NCBI RefSeq assembly: GCF_035046485.1
Contig: NC_085138.1
Coordinates: 20,341,440-20,405,439 of the forward strand
Source of the DNA: Aedes albopictus
Taxonomy: Eukaryota > Arthropoda > Insecta > Diptera > Culicidae
Direction: 5' to 3'
DNA: 64,000 nucleotides
Of the stretch, positions 1 through 10,369 are shown one piece after another. Each line of letters starts with the position of its first letter. Positions within the stretch are counted from its first letter, which is position 1. The notes below the pieces were generated by a model. That model ran no database searches and was not told where the DNA came from. It saw nothing but the letters and a program-made list of their open reading frames with translations. A program made the translations under genes and the position numbers.

Positions 1-2075
1 AGAAAATCCTGAAACAACTCAGGGAACTTGTGAAGGAATTCTAACTAAACCCCCGGAAAAATCTTATCAAGAACTCCCAGAAGAAACTCCTTTTGAGATT
101 CTTCTAGAAACTTCGAAACACGACATTTTTCCGGGATTTCTCAAACTTTTTTCGGAATCTCTGCAGAAATCTCTCAAGGATTCCTCTGAAAGCTCTTTCA
201 AGGGTTCCTCTGGAATTCCTTCAGAATTTTCATCTAAGATTACAGCAGCGGATTTCTCCAGAAATTTCTCACGGGATTTTTTAGAGATTCCCTTAGGAAT
301 TCCATCTGCAATGCTTTTTCTGAGATTTATTCAGATAGATCCTTCTGCAATTCCACCAGTATTTCCATACAGTATCCTATCACCAGTTCGCTCTAGGACT
401 CATCTAGGGATTTCTTCAAAGATTCTTCCGTGATCTTCTGAGATTTCCCTAGAAGTTTGTTCTACGATCTCCAGTTTATGCTTCCGGAATACCTCTCAAC
501 AAATCTTCCTAAACTTCGTTCCGGAATTCCTCCAGAAAATCTCTCTTGGGATCCCTTCTGGGGAATTCCCTCTGTGATAACTCCAGGAAATATCTTCGGC
601 ATTTCTTCAGCGATTTCCTCCAGGATTCCTTCAGGCATATCCTCCGGGATTCCCTCCGGAATTTCTTCAAGGGTTCCTCCCTGGATTCCTTCAGGAATTT
701 CTTCCACGATTTCTCTCCGGGATTTCTCCACAGATTCCCTCCGAGTTTCCTTCAGGAATTTCCTCCGCGATTCCTTCACGAATTCTCTCCGGGATTCCTT
801 CGGGAGTTTTGCCAGCGATTTTCCCAGGAATTCTTTCTTTGATTTCATCAGGAATTCATCAGGGGAAATGCCTCCGGGAATTTCTCCTGGAATTCCTTAG
901 AAAATTCCTCAGGGAATTTCCTTAGATTTTCCTCAGGGAATTTCGTCTGGGAATTCGCCAGGAATTTTATCTGGGATTCCGTCAGGATTTTCTTCAGAAA
1001 GCCCTTAAACAGTTCCTCCGAGGCTTCCTCCAGAAGTTGCTCCAGAGATTTCTCCAGGAATTCCTCCGTAAATTCCTCAAAAAAAAATCTACTCAGATTC
1101 CTCCAGGAAGTCCTCCGGGGATTTCTCCAGGAATTCCATTGGAGATTTCTCTAGGAATTCCATCGGAGATTCCTCCAGGAATTACTACGGGGAGTCCTTT
1201 AGGAAGTTCTACGGGGATATGTCCTGGAATTTTTCCGGGAAATCCTCCAAAAATTTCTCCAGGAATTCTTTCGGGGATTCCTCAGAAAATTTCTTCTGGG
1301 ATTTGGACTGCAATTCCTCCGGGGATTTCTCCAGGAATTCATTCGGAGATTCCTCCAGGAATTATTAGAGGGATTCCTGAACAAATTTATACGGGGATTT
1401 CTTCTTGAATTCCTCCGGGCATTCCTCAAGAAATTTCTTCTGGGATTCTTCCAGAAATTTCTCCGAAAATTCCTCCAGCAATTCATCCGGGGATTCCTCC
1501 AGAAATTCTTCCGCAGATTCCTCTATAATTTCATTTCGGGATTCTTTCGGAAGTTGCTTAAGGGATTTCTTTAGGAATTGCTCCGGAGGTTCCTCAAAAC
1601 ATTCCTTCTGGAAGTCCGAAAGGAATTCTTCCGGGGATTTCTCCAGGAATTGTTCAGGGGATTCCTCCAGGGATTCTTCCGGGAATTCCTCTATAAATTC
1701 ATTCCTACAAAAGTTGCTCCAGGGATTTCTCCAAAAATTTCTCCGGCGATTTTCCAAAGAATTTCCTTCTGAAATTCCTTTATAAATTCCTCCTGGGATT
1801 CCTATACAGAAGCTGCTCCAGAAATGCTTCCGGGGATTCAGCAAAGATTTTTTTCGGGATTTCTCCAGGAACTTCTCCGGTAATTCCTTCGGGGATTCCT
1901 CCAGAAGTTCTTAGGGGATTCCTCCAGGATGTCTTCAACGAATTCCTTCAGGAATTCTTCCAGGTATTCCTCAAGGAATTCCTTCAGGAAATCTTCCAGA
2001 AACTCCTCAAAGAGTTTTTCTAGAAATTCTTCGTAGACTTCCTCCAGGAAATCTTTCAAGAACCTCAACTGTCAT
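1..2075. repeat. 12-nt degenerate tandem repeat array
   Basis: The whole stretch is built from imperfect copies of a 12-nt near-palindromic unit of the form TTCCTCCAGGAA. Because 12 is a multiple of three, several frames on both strands stay open for 100-160 codons and give 4-residue periodic peptides (G-I-P-P type on plus, E-E-F-L type on minus). No known domain, no start context and no gene-like composition is seen, so I read it as non-coding repeat. The same unit recurs in at least ten other places in the window. Confidence 0.85.
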
Positions 2076-2121
2076 TGGTTCGGGTCAATCGCGGAGTAGC
2101 AACCATAGATACGTGCAGTCC

Positions 2122-2407
2122 TTCTTCTTCTTCTTCTTCTTGGCGTAACGTCCTCACTGGGACAAAGCCTGCTTCTCAGCTTAGTGTTCAATGAGCACTT
2201 CCACAGTTTTTAACTGAGAGCTTCCTCTGCCAATGACCATATTGCATGTGTATATCGTGTGGCAGGCACGAAGATACTCTATGCCCAAGGAAGTCAAGAA
2301 AATTTCCTTTACGAAAAGATCCTGGACCGACCGGGAATCGAACCCGTCACCCTCAGCATGGTCATGCTGAATACCCGCGCGTTTACCGCCTCGGCTATAT
2401 GGGCCCT
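2122..2407 (-). mobile_element. tRNA-derived SINE (Feilai-like), complete with target duplication
   Basis: On the minus strand the element starts with a tRNA-like head containing a Pol III A box (TAGCCGAGGCGGTAAACG) and B box (GGGTTCGATTCCC) and ends in a (GAA)n tail, seen on plus as (CTT)n at 2122-2141. The 13-bp direct repeat ATACGTGCAGTCC at 2109-2121 and 2408-2420 is a clear target-site duplication and fixes both ends. Feilai is the known Aedes SINE family with this structure; the family name is by resemblance. Confidence 0.85.
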
Positions 2408-2559
2408 ATACGTGCAGTCCATCTAAGCTAAAGCTAAGCTAAATGGGATTTCTTGTGAATTGAAATCTTCAGGGGTAAGCTTAATGTTTATTGGACTGCC
2501 TTCTTGGTTGAGAGTAAAATGTTGATTGAGTATAAAGTGAGAAAGTGTTAGAGATGTCA

Positions 2560-2690
2560 GTGTGTCATGGCTCACTTCGTTTTTACAATATAATGCCGGT
2601 TACTGTGATCTCCAACAGGATTCGATCCCAGGTCCGTGGCGTTGATAGTCATGTATTGTAACCATCCCAACAGGTCCGCTCCACCATTTC
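2560..2690 (-). mobile_element. tRNA-like SINE head, fragment
   Basis: The minus strand reads as a tRNA-like promoter: an A-box-like GACCTGTTGGGATGG followed about 40 bp later by a B-box-like GGGATCGAATCC. No tail or target duplication is visible, so this is probably a truncated SINE. The outer limits are approximate. Confidence 0.5.
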
Positions 2691-3525
2691 CAGAACTCGT
2701 GGAGGAATCTCGGAAGGAATTTCTTAAAAAATCCTAGGAGGAGTCTCTGAAAGAATTCTAAATAAAGTTCCTTAAGAAGATCCAGATGAAACACTTGCAA
2801 GAACCTTCTGAAGGAATCATGAATAAACCCTTATAAGATTCTTAGAAGGTGATCCTTGAGATATTCTAGAAGGCGTTCCTGAAGGAATCTTAGAATAAAT
2901 TTCTGGAAAAATCACGGATGAAATTCTTGAAAAACTCCTGAAAACAATTTCTGGAAGAATATCTGAAGAAATTGCTGAAGGTATTTCTGGAAACACTTCG
3001 GAACAAATTAATGGAGAAATCCGGTACCTCCTGGAAAAGTCTCAGACGGAATAGGGTCCTAAAATTAAAGACGAAATCTCGCTAATATTAAATAATACGA
3101 TCAAGCATGGTATTTTAATCGGAATTGTACTTTACTGGAACTTTAAAAACAAAGGAATAATGAGAAAATTCAAAATAAGTAAAACGGTAAATAGTTTTAC
3201 TTTGACATTTGAGGTCAACCTTGTGTGACTGAGCTAAAAATTATATATTTTCAACTACGTTTAATAAAAACGTCAAAAAATGAGTAAATATGTACTCTTG
3301 AACCATATATTGTGGTTTAAAACAAGAATCCCGATAGGACTTTAGGAGCCTATTCCTCAAGAAATCCCGGAAGAATTATTTTGAGGAATCCTAGGAGAAC
3401 ATCCTGGAAGACCCCCGAAATGAACTTTTGGAAAAATCCTAGATGGAATCTTTTTAGGATTCTCAGGAACTCGTGGAAGAATCCTAAGGGAACTTCGAAA
3501 GTAATCCTACAGAAAACTTAATTTC
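2690..3525. repeat. 12-nt repeat segments, opposite orientation, with a 270-bp unique spacer
   Basis: Positions 2690-3060 and 3340-3525 carry degenerate 12-nt units in the orientation opposite to the array at 1-2075 (GAGGAAT/TCCTGGAA style). The spacer 3061-3339 is AT-rich and shows no gene or recognisable element. Confidence 0.65.
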
Positions 3526-3546
3526 TACCGTGAAAATGTTGGGAAT

Positions 3547-4345
3547 ATGTATTTTGTGCATTCGAGCACCTCTCGTAATCGAGACAACCGATGTGTAAAT
3601 AGATACACCGTGAACATGTTTTATGTGCAAGTGAAAACGGAGAAGAAAACGCAAATGGTGGCGCGAAGAGCCGCAGAGAAAAAGTGTAAAGCGATTATCG
3701 TTTCAGCCATCGCGGATAATCAGCTGGAGCTTGTGAAAGACTGTGCGAATCCAAAACAAATTTGGTACACGCTAAAGGCGGTGTTCGAACGTTGTGGTGT
3801 TGCCGGGCAATTGTTCATTAGGAAACAGCTCCTCCGGGTAAAGTATGAAGAGGAGGCTGATAGTGATTTGCCGGAACATTTGTTGAAATTTGGTCGGTTG
3901 ATTCGCGAGTTGAAGGAGAGCGGTGCGGCAGTGGAAGAGCCCGATGCAATTTGCCATTTGTTGCTGACAATGCCTGCGTCGTTCGAGTCGGTGGTGACGG
4001 CCATCGAGACGCTTCCCGGCGGTGTGAGACTGGCGTTCGTGAAGAAGCGGCTGCTCGATGTGGACCGAAGATATGTTGGCCCCTGCGGTCGAAAATGAGC
4101 GAGAAAGTGAAGGTGTTGCCATGACGAGCAGGCATGTGTGGAGAACGTTGAAGTGCTTTCGGTGCGGCAAAATTGGACATAAACAAGCTGACTGTCGCGT
4201 GCGTTTGCCTTTGAATCCGAGTGAGTACGAAGTTGTGAATCGTCGAAACAGTAAATCAGACATGGTGGTTGAAGAAAAACGTACCTTGGATCGTGCGGAC
4301 GTTTGCTTCATAGAGATAAGTGACATTTCAACACACGAACACTAG
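3547..4345 (+). pseudogene. copia A gag remnant with zinc knuckle
   Basis: The frame opening in the LTR at 3547 runs to 4098 and matches the copia-type gag region: an IWYTLKAVFER segment, then RKQLLRVKYEEEAD and LLTMPASFESVV, typical of the UBN2/gag family. A frame change near 4058-4098 leads into the frame 4058-4345, which carries a CCHC knuckle (C-F-R-C-G-K-I-G-H-K-Q-A-D-C) at about 4154-4195. The ATG at 3547 lies in LTR sequence and is not the native gag start. Gag is fused to a truncated LTR and frameshifted, so it is non-functional. Confidence 0.8.
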
Positions 4346-4541
4346 CGCAAATTTTTCCTCACACAAAAGTGCACGCCGATTGAAAGGCTACTCAGATCGC
4401 ATATGCAAATATTACCCAATCGATTTGGGTAAAACGGGTAAATAATGATAAAATTAACGTCCGGGGCAAGAGTGCAAATATTTTCCTCGCAGTTTCACAA
4501 CTACATCTACAAAAAAGGCACGCACTAGGGCACGCATACTT

Positions 4542-4985
4542 TTGAACGTGATTACCTCTATGGCGTCGCAGGAAGAAAAAGAAGAGCTGGTGAAAATGCA
4601 GTGGTTCCTAGACTCTAGTGCGACGGACCACATGGTGAACGATCCCAGTTTCTTTAAAGTGATGCGACGATTAGAGAAACCGGTGCCAGTGCTTGTGGCG
4701 AACGGCGAGAAGATGTTGGCGGAATTCTGTGGCGATGTAGTGTTGTTTGCTGACGTCGCCGGAAAGATGAAGAAATGTGAAGCGAAGGAAGTGTTGTACC
4801 TCCCCGGATTACGGAGCAATTTGTTTTCGGTGAATCGTGTGGCGAGATCCGGGTTGCAGGTCCGCTTTGCCGGCGACAGAGTAGACATAGTAGAGAAAGG
4901 AGAAGTGATGGCTGTCGAGCACCATACAGGAAAGCTGTACGAGTTGGATGTGTACGCAAGCGACGTGATGCGGATGCGGCCATAA
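4542..4985 (+). pseudogene. copia A protease and pre-integrase remnant
   Basis: The frame encodes QWFLDSSATDHM, matching the copia protease motif (W-x-L-D-S-x-A-T-x-H-M) with its catalytic Asp, followed by a KEVLYLPGLRSNLFSV segment that is the usual lead-in to the gag-pre-integrase region. It stops soon after; integrase, reverse transcriptase and RNase H are absent. Separated from the gag remnant by about 200 bp of non-coding sequence. Inactive fragment. Confidence 0.82.
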
Positions 4986-5170
4986 TGAGCGTGAAGGATG
5001 CGGAGAACCCGAAGATGGCGCTGAACGGGAAGAATGTGATGAAATCGCGAGAATTAGAAGAATATGAAGTGCAGAGCAAGGCAGTAAAGCGGTTAAGAAC
5101 GAAAAGAAGAAGTAGAGAAATAGTATCAAGAAAGTAAGTGGACGACGATTTAAATTGTGTAGGTAACGAG

Positions 5171-5643
5171 CAGTGATGGAATTACTCTCCTCATGAAGCA
5201 ATTCGCGAGTGTAAAGCCAACCCAAGGCTTACTCACGATTCCGAGAGTAAACAGTATGTGAGTTTATTCGCACGCGCTTGCTTCGTGAGTAAGAAGCAAA
5301 ACAAAAACAGAAACACTCATGAGCTTTTATTCGTGAAGAACTAGTGGAGGTGCGGGAAGGGCATTTTGTTGTGGTTATAATAGCACATCCAGTGATTATC
5401 CAACATAAACTAATGCTTTATGCTTCATTGTTCCTGAAAAGCAGCGCTGTCAGTCGTTAAAATGCGTTTTTCATCAAAATGCAAAAAAACTCACGAAGCT
5501 TCGCGAATCACATGCGAGTGCTTGCCAGCTTCGTTTACTCACGAATAAAGAAGTGCGAGTATTCTCGGGCCCCTGTTGTTCACGAGTATGTTTGTTTTGG
5601 TTTGTGTCTGCTCAGCTGCAATCTTCATCATTTTCCATCCCTG
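5171..5643. mobile_element. non-autonomous hAT element, 473 bp
   Basis: Terminal inverted repeats CAGTGATGGAA (5171) and TTTTCCATCCCTG (ending 5643) are flanked by a perfect 8-bp duplication GTAACGAG at 5163-5170 and 5644-5651. Eight-bp duplications plus CAG-starting ends are the hAT signature. No transposase frame is present. Inserted in copia A after its protease remnant. Confidence 0.88.
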
Positions 5644-5856
5644 GTAACGAGGTTGCCTATTTAGACAAAAAAAAACTGTTTTAAGTGTTTTGACCATGTT
5701 TTTGACGATTGATGTTTGTGAAATTTGATTGTATTGGACGTTTATTGTGTGAGAGAGAACTGTTATAAGTTTGATGAGTTTGTTTAATTGGAGCCAAAAG
5801 TTGGCGATCTGGAATGTTGACAATGAACATTGCTGAAGTTTTATGTAGGTTTTTTT

Positions 5857-6259
5857 CAAGGTTGCGACCATTCATTTGCAAAGCTTTACATTCATTTGCT
5901 ATTATCTCAGTTCAGAAGCATGCTATCGAAAAACAATGTATGGATGAATTTAACCTTGTAGTTTTATCTGAAAGTTTGCCGAATAACATTGGGGTCGCAA
6001 ACGTATACCAAAGTCGTGAGCGAGCTGTGAAGGCAACTCTCCACGCGGTGAATGTAAATAACATTCACGCTGTGGAGAGTTGCCTTCACAGATCGCTCAC
6101 GACTTTGGTATACGTTTGCGACCCCAATGTTATTCGGCAAACTTTCAGATAAAACTACAAGGTTAAATTCATCCATACATTGTATTTCGATAGCATGCTT
6201 CTGAACTGAGATAATAGCAAATGAATGTAAAGCTTTGCAAATGAATGGTTGCAACATTG
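5857..6259. mobile_element. hAT-like foldback MITE, copy 1
   Basis: Nearly the entire 403 bp is one inverted repeat: the left arm from CAAGGTTGCGACCATT is repeated in reverse complement ending near 6259, with the turn near 6060. Flanking T-rich 8-mers (GTTTTTTT / TTTTTTTT) fit an 8-bp duplication. A second copy lies at 16659-17054. Long open frames on both strands here are by-products of the palindrome. Confidence 0.85.
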
Positions 6260-6345
6260 TTTTTTTTTTGATGATTTGGACTATTGATGATAGGATCTGT
6301 GATATTTGTTAGTGATGTTACACGGGTTGTCGACCTGAGAGGGGG

Positions 6346-6541
6346 TGTTGGGAATATGTATTTTGTGCATTCGAGCACTCCTCGTAATCGAGACAACCGA
6401 TGTGTAAATAGATACATCGTGAACATGTTTTATGTTGTCGAGCATTGTTATTGTTTATAGTCTTGAATGTAAATAGTCAATAAATCATTCGTTCGTGTAT
6501 CGTCAAACTGTACACAAGTAGTTTGCTTTTACTCCGGTCCG
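6346..6541 (+). repeat. 3' LTR of copia A
   Basis: Starts TGTTGGGAATATG right after a polypurine tract. The first 86 bp match the 5' LTR remnant at 3537-3621 with few differences. AATAAA at 6479-6484 may act as its poly(A) signal. The downstream end is inferred and could lie farther right. Confidence 0.65.
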
Positions 6542-6546
6542 GAAAA

Positions 6547-7332
6547 TGTCTTTGCTCGTCCCGCTGTTGTGTAGTTCCGCTGTGTGATAGCTCCCCGCAT
6601 AACAAATTACAATTTGCCTTAATCTCCACACAATAAATATCTTGTATGTGTTAATGTTAATATACCACACACAGTTGCTTTCATGTTCAACAATATGAAG
6701 GTCTGTGCATTCGACTGTATTCAATGGTTTAATTAACCCATAGCAAGTGGTAACAATGTATTATATTGTGCAGTTATTGTTAAGTTATATGAGGATGAAT
6801 ATTTGCGAGAAATGGTTGCAAAATAGAAGCACAGTTTGTCAAATGGTTTACATTCATATTTGCCCAACACACTGACACATGTGCATTCACCTAAATTTTA
6901 CTAATGTTGCACAATATGACAAACAGTTTCGGACAGGAACAGGATCCAACAGAAAAGTGGGTGTAAAAAGAATCAGCGTAAACGAGCTTGAGTGCAGTGC
7001 CTAAATCTTTGCAGCAATTTCTTATGCTAGATCACTGTCCATATTCTATAACAATCCTAGGATATTTAAAATAACAAATTTTGCATTTAATGCAAAGTAT
7101 AAAAGTAGTACCAGTACCGTACCAGTTTAATGAGCCACCCTATTCTGCACAGCAAATATGTACATACAGATAAAGGCAAAAAGAGCGATCATGCACCATA
7201 CTCTCCGCCTCGGTCAATGCCATATTGCCATGTCGCTATTTAGTGTAGGTAGTGAGTCAGAACAACGCTGGACGCAAATCGGTCGTGTAATCATTCTCGA
7301 TATTACCGGTCCCCCAGTGTAGGTGAAGTAAA
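6547..7332. other. intergenic region upstream of EcKL-1
   Basis: AT-rich sequence with no recognisable gene. A TATAAAAG box is at 7099-7106 and a WGATAR-type site (AGATAA) at 7168-7173. I see no other element. Confidence 0.5.
7099..7106 (+). promoter_or_regulatory. possible TATA box for EcKL-1
   Basis: TATAAAAG lies about 230 bp upstream of the EcKL-1 start codon. If used, the 5' leader would be about 200 nt. The other four EcKL genes show no TATA box and instead have an initiator-like site with GATA boxes, so this assignment is weak. Confidence 0.3.
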
Positions 7333-8601
7333 ATGTCCAATCCGTTGCTGGTGGTTCCCGCGTACGTTCGCAGTAAGTTGGAGGAAATCGCTTGGGAGCA
7401 TAGCTTCGTTGGAGGAACGTACGAGATTTGCTTGGAGCCCGGTTCGAAAGTTGGCGATGGATTTATCGGACAGATGGTACGTGCCACGATCCGTGGCGAC
7501 CGTCTGGTGGACGGAGACAGGTTGTTACGCGACCAGGTGATGAGGTTGATCTGCAAGGTGCCTCTGGAGGATCCGATACAGCGGGAAAAATTCAACTCGA
7601 TGCTGTTGTTTGAAAGAGAAGTTCTGGTGTATAATGAAGTTCTGCCGGAGTTTGAACGCCTTCAGTTGGCCAAGGGGCTGTGGCGTGGGGACGACGTGGG
7701 ATTCTGGAACTTCCCCCGGTGCTACTGGGCTTCGTTTGATGCGGAACAAGGTGAATCGATGCTGATCATGGAGGATCTGGTGGAGCGAGGGTTGGAACTC
7801 AAGGATAAGTATGTGCTGGTGGATTATGATCACGTGAAGGTTCTTATGGTGGCCCTGGGCAAGATGAATGCCTGTTCGTTTGCGCTTAGGGAACAGAAAC
7901 CGGAAGTGTTCGAGAAAATCAAACGTTTGGACGATTTGCTGAGCGTTATCATGATGACGGAGCAGACCAAACCGTTATCCCGGAGAAACTGTGATCTGGC
8001 TGCATCGATCTTTAACGAAGAAGACATGAAGGAAAAACGCTGGAAGAACAACTTCTCGTCGCTGAAAGATTGCATTTGGGAGAAAACACAAAAGTTGATG
8101 GCCAGTCAAAAGGTCGAACCTTACGGCGCATTCAATCATGGAGATTGTTGGACCAACAACGTTATGTTCGGATATGACAAGGCCACCAATAGCGTCCAAG
8201 AAATAGTTCTCCTGGATTGGCAAATGGCTCGATATGGTTCACCGATCATGGATTTACTATCGTTCCTCTACCTTTGCGGTGAAATTGACTTACGGAGAGA
8301 GCATTTCAACGATCTCCTGCAAACCTTCTACAACGCATTCGCCACAACTTTCCGGGCGTTGGGTGGCCAACCGGAGAAATCCTTCCCCTTCGAAGCGATC
8401 CACGCGCAAATGAAACTCTTCGGGGCTCAGGTCGTGACGATGTCTACCTTTGCCTTTCCCATCTTGTCGAAACTGCCGGATGAGTTTTTCCGAAAGAACG
8501 CGGATCGGACCAAGGAGGAGTTTCAACCGCAATTTTGCCGGTACCAACAACTGATGAAGGACATTTGCCGCGATTCGGAGCATTTCGAAGATTTGGAATA
8601 G
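7333..8601 (+). CDS. EcKL-1: ecdysteroid kinase-like protein, single exon (422 aa)
   Basis: Likely an ATP-dependent small-molecule kinase of the EcKinase family (DUF227/CHK fold), cytosolic, related to insect ecdysteroid 22-kinase and aminoglycoside/choline kinases. Visible landmarks: nucleotide-binding Lys75 (LICKVP), helix-C Glu95 (FEREV), catalytic loop H269-G-D271 with N275/N276 (HGDCWTNN) and the metal-binding Asp295 in LLDWQ. Length is normal for the family and there is no signal peptide or membrane segment. The start is supported because the N-terminus aligns with the start of the kinase domain in EcKL-4. Unlike its four paralogues here it has no intron at the loop position, carries about 9 extra residues before Lys75 (around residues 57-68), and ends in an acidic tail rather than the conserved RYGYL-type terminus. 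Substrate unknown. An alternative role is xenobiotic phosphorylation. Confidence 0.9.
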   Translation: MSNPLLVVPAYVRSKLEEIAWEHSFVGGTYEICLEPGSKVGDGFIGQMVRATIRGDRLVDGDRLLRDQVMRLICKVPLEDPIQREKFNSMLLFEREVLVYNEVLPEFERLQLAKGLWRGDDVGFWNFPRCYWASFDAEQGESMLIMEDLVERGLELKDKYVLVDYDHVKVLMVALGKMNACSFALREQKPEVFEKIKRLDDLLSVIMMTEQTKPLSRRNCDLAASIFNEEDMKEKRWKNNFSSLKDCIWEKTQKLMASQKVEPYGAFNHGDCWTNNVMFGYDKATNSVQEIVLLDWQMARYGSPIMDLLSFLYLCGEIDLRREHFNDLLQTFYNAFATTFRALGGQPEKSFPFEAIHAQMKLFGAQVVTMSTFAFPILSKLPDEFFRKNADRTKEEFQPQFCRYQQLMKDICRDSEHFEDLE

Positions 8602-9117
8602 TAGGGATAAGTAGAACGCAATGACCAAATAACGATTTGAAGTTAAGGAAAAAGTATATAAAAAGTTTATAAATGAAGAAAATTAGACCTGAGTACTTAG
8701 AAACGCATAAAAAGTAAAACCATGTATCGCATATATTCTACATGATGACAGTCACTCGAAATCAAAACGCGTAAAAAATTGGCCACCCTGCTACGGTGAA
8801 ATCGTATTGTTTGAACGTTTTAACGAGTGAGACGAAGGGGCAATGCGTCCACAGCAAAGCGGTGATAATGAAAAGGTTGTAAATAAAGGAGAGAATTTTT
8901 GATACTTTACGGCTCGACTGAAAAAGATGAGCGTGTATGAACATGTCACTGCATGTTGTGGTATCTGCTGATAATGACTAGGACTGGGACAACACTGGGT
9001 CGTTCGCTCTATCATGATACATTGACCAATCCAAATTCCTGTGTGGTAGTGGTTTGTGTTCAGAATTACCGTGTTAATCTATCTGTAAGAACTTTGTAAA
9101 CATCTTTTGTTCTCACG
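8602..9117. other. intergenic region downstream of EcKL-1
   Basis: AT-rich with no gene. The nearest good poly(A) signal for EcKL-1 is AATAAA at 8882-8887, which would give a 3' UTR of about 300 nt; AT-rich ATAAAAAG/TATAAAAAG strings nearer the stop could serve as weaker signals. Confidence 0.4.
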
Positions 9118-9119
9118 TA

Positions 9120-10064
9120 CAGTGTATCAAACAATTGTCCATACAGCAATTTTTTGTCAAAATCATTTTTCATTCAAATGTTATTAACTTTTTTATGCGT
9201 CAATCAAAAACGCTAAAAATTTGACCAATCATGAATCATATATTCAAGCTCCATTGGTAAAATTTTGAGCGAGATCGAATAAGTTTTGTGAAAGTTATAG
9301 AACTTTTAGTGAAACTTATTATATTTTTGAGCACATTTTTAAAACATTATATCTCAGTATGTACTCGATGAAATTTTTTCAATTTTTTTTTGTGTTACAT
9401 CTCATACCTAAGGCTTTCGTATGCAGCTTTGTTTAGGGTTTTATATTCACTACAAAAAATATGAAAAATGTGCTTATGTAGCTGACGATGTTTTAAAATT
9501 TACCATATTTTGCACATATAATCTGCCAAACGTTTTCCACCAATAAAAGTGCATTAACTGAACGAAAAATCCATAGGACCTACTCTTCATATGTAGCTTA
9601 GTAGGTCCTGTATAAAAATATTACATTAAGAGAGTTTAAAAAAGTTGAAAACACTTGGCACTTTTATTGATCAAAATATGATAAATTTCCAAATGACACT
9701 CTGAACATATACAGATTTTTCATATTTTTTGTAGTGAATATAAAACCTCAAACAAAGCTGCAAATGAAAGCCTGAGGTATAAGCTGTAACACAAAAAAGA
9801 TTGAAAAAGTTTCATCCAATACATATTAAGATATAATGTTTTAAAAATGTGTTCAAAAATCTTATAAGTTTTACTAAAAGTTCTATAACTTTCAGAAAAC
9901 TTATCCGATCTCGCTCAAAATTTTACCAATGGAGCCTTAATATATGGGTTATACATGGTCAAAATTTCAGCGTTTTTGATTGACGAATAAAAAAGTTATA
10001 AACATTTAAATGGAAAATTATTTTGACCAAAAAATTGCTGTACGGACAATTGTTTGATACACTG
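9120..10064. mobile_element. foldback TIR element, TA target site (Tc1/mariner type), 945 bp
   Basis: The ends CAGTGTATCAAACAATTGTC and its complement are flanked by TA at 9118-9119 and 10065-10066. The two arms are inverted copies almost to the centre, where the short IR TAGGACCTACT / AGTAGGTCCT sits near 9575-9610. No transposase frame. Such elements are probably mobilised in trans by a Tc1/mariner-type transposase. Confidence 0.85.
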
Positions 10065-10066
10065 TA

Positions 10067-10369
10067 TATGGATAGGCTTGCAGTAGGTTTCGTGAGACTT
10101 TTTTTGGACAACTCAATTTCTCGTAATGAAGTCCCTCTAAGACCATATCACAGACAAACAGACGTAACACTTAGAACAGTTTTCTGATAAATCCGTCGCC
10201 CAGTTTACACTAGCTCCACCTGGTGAACATGTTCCACGAAACACTGTGTTGTGCAACTCCCAATGTGTTCTAAGCTAAGAACATCCCCTACTGTGTGTCC
10301 ATAACACACATAGCGGTTGTGCCAGTAACGTAAAAACATGCTTATCACAACAAACAGCACAATGCATGA
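10067..10369. other. intergenic, with a repeat-family fragment
   Basis: No gene seen. The string CACAGACAAACAGACGTAAC at about 10150-10170 resembles the left end of the TIR element at 51125-51384, so this may be a decayed end of the same family. Confidence 0.35.

Larger units (their letters stand above)
3537..6541 (+). mobile_element. Ty1/copia LTR retrotransposon, internally deleted (copia A)
   Basis: A near-identical stretch of about 85 bp beginning TGTTGGGAATATG lies at 3537-3621 and again at 6346-6431, as expected for two LTRs. The second is preceded by a purine-rich tract (GAGAGGGGG, 6338-6345). Between them are gag, a zinc knuckle and a protease-like region, but no integrase, reverse transcriptase or RNase H. 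The 5' LTR breaks off after about 85 bp and runs straight into gag, so LTR end, primer site and gag start are missing. Two hAT-type insertions (5171-5643 and 5857-6259) lie inside. GAAAA occurs just before 3537 and at 6542-6546 and may be the 5-bp target duplication, which would put the 3' LTR end near 6541; this end is uncertain. Confidence 0.8.

Noticed and set aside
457..1844. Open frames of 120-160 codons on both strands as possible genes
   Set aside because: They come from a 12-nt repeat, which keeps frames open; peptides are 4-residue periodic with no domain.
2330..2405. A genuine tRNA gene on minus
   Set aside because: A and B boxes are present, but the sequence continues into a SINE body with (GAA)n tail and target duplication.
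5814..6257. Two overlapping 97-112 codon frames on opposite strands with nearly the same peptide
   Set aside because: The identity is a direct result of the palindromic foldback element.
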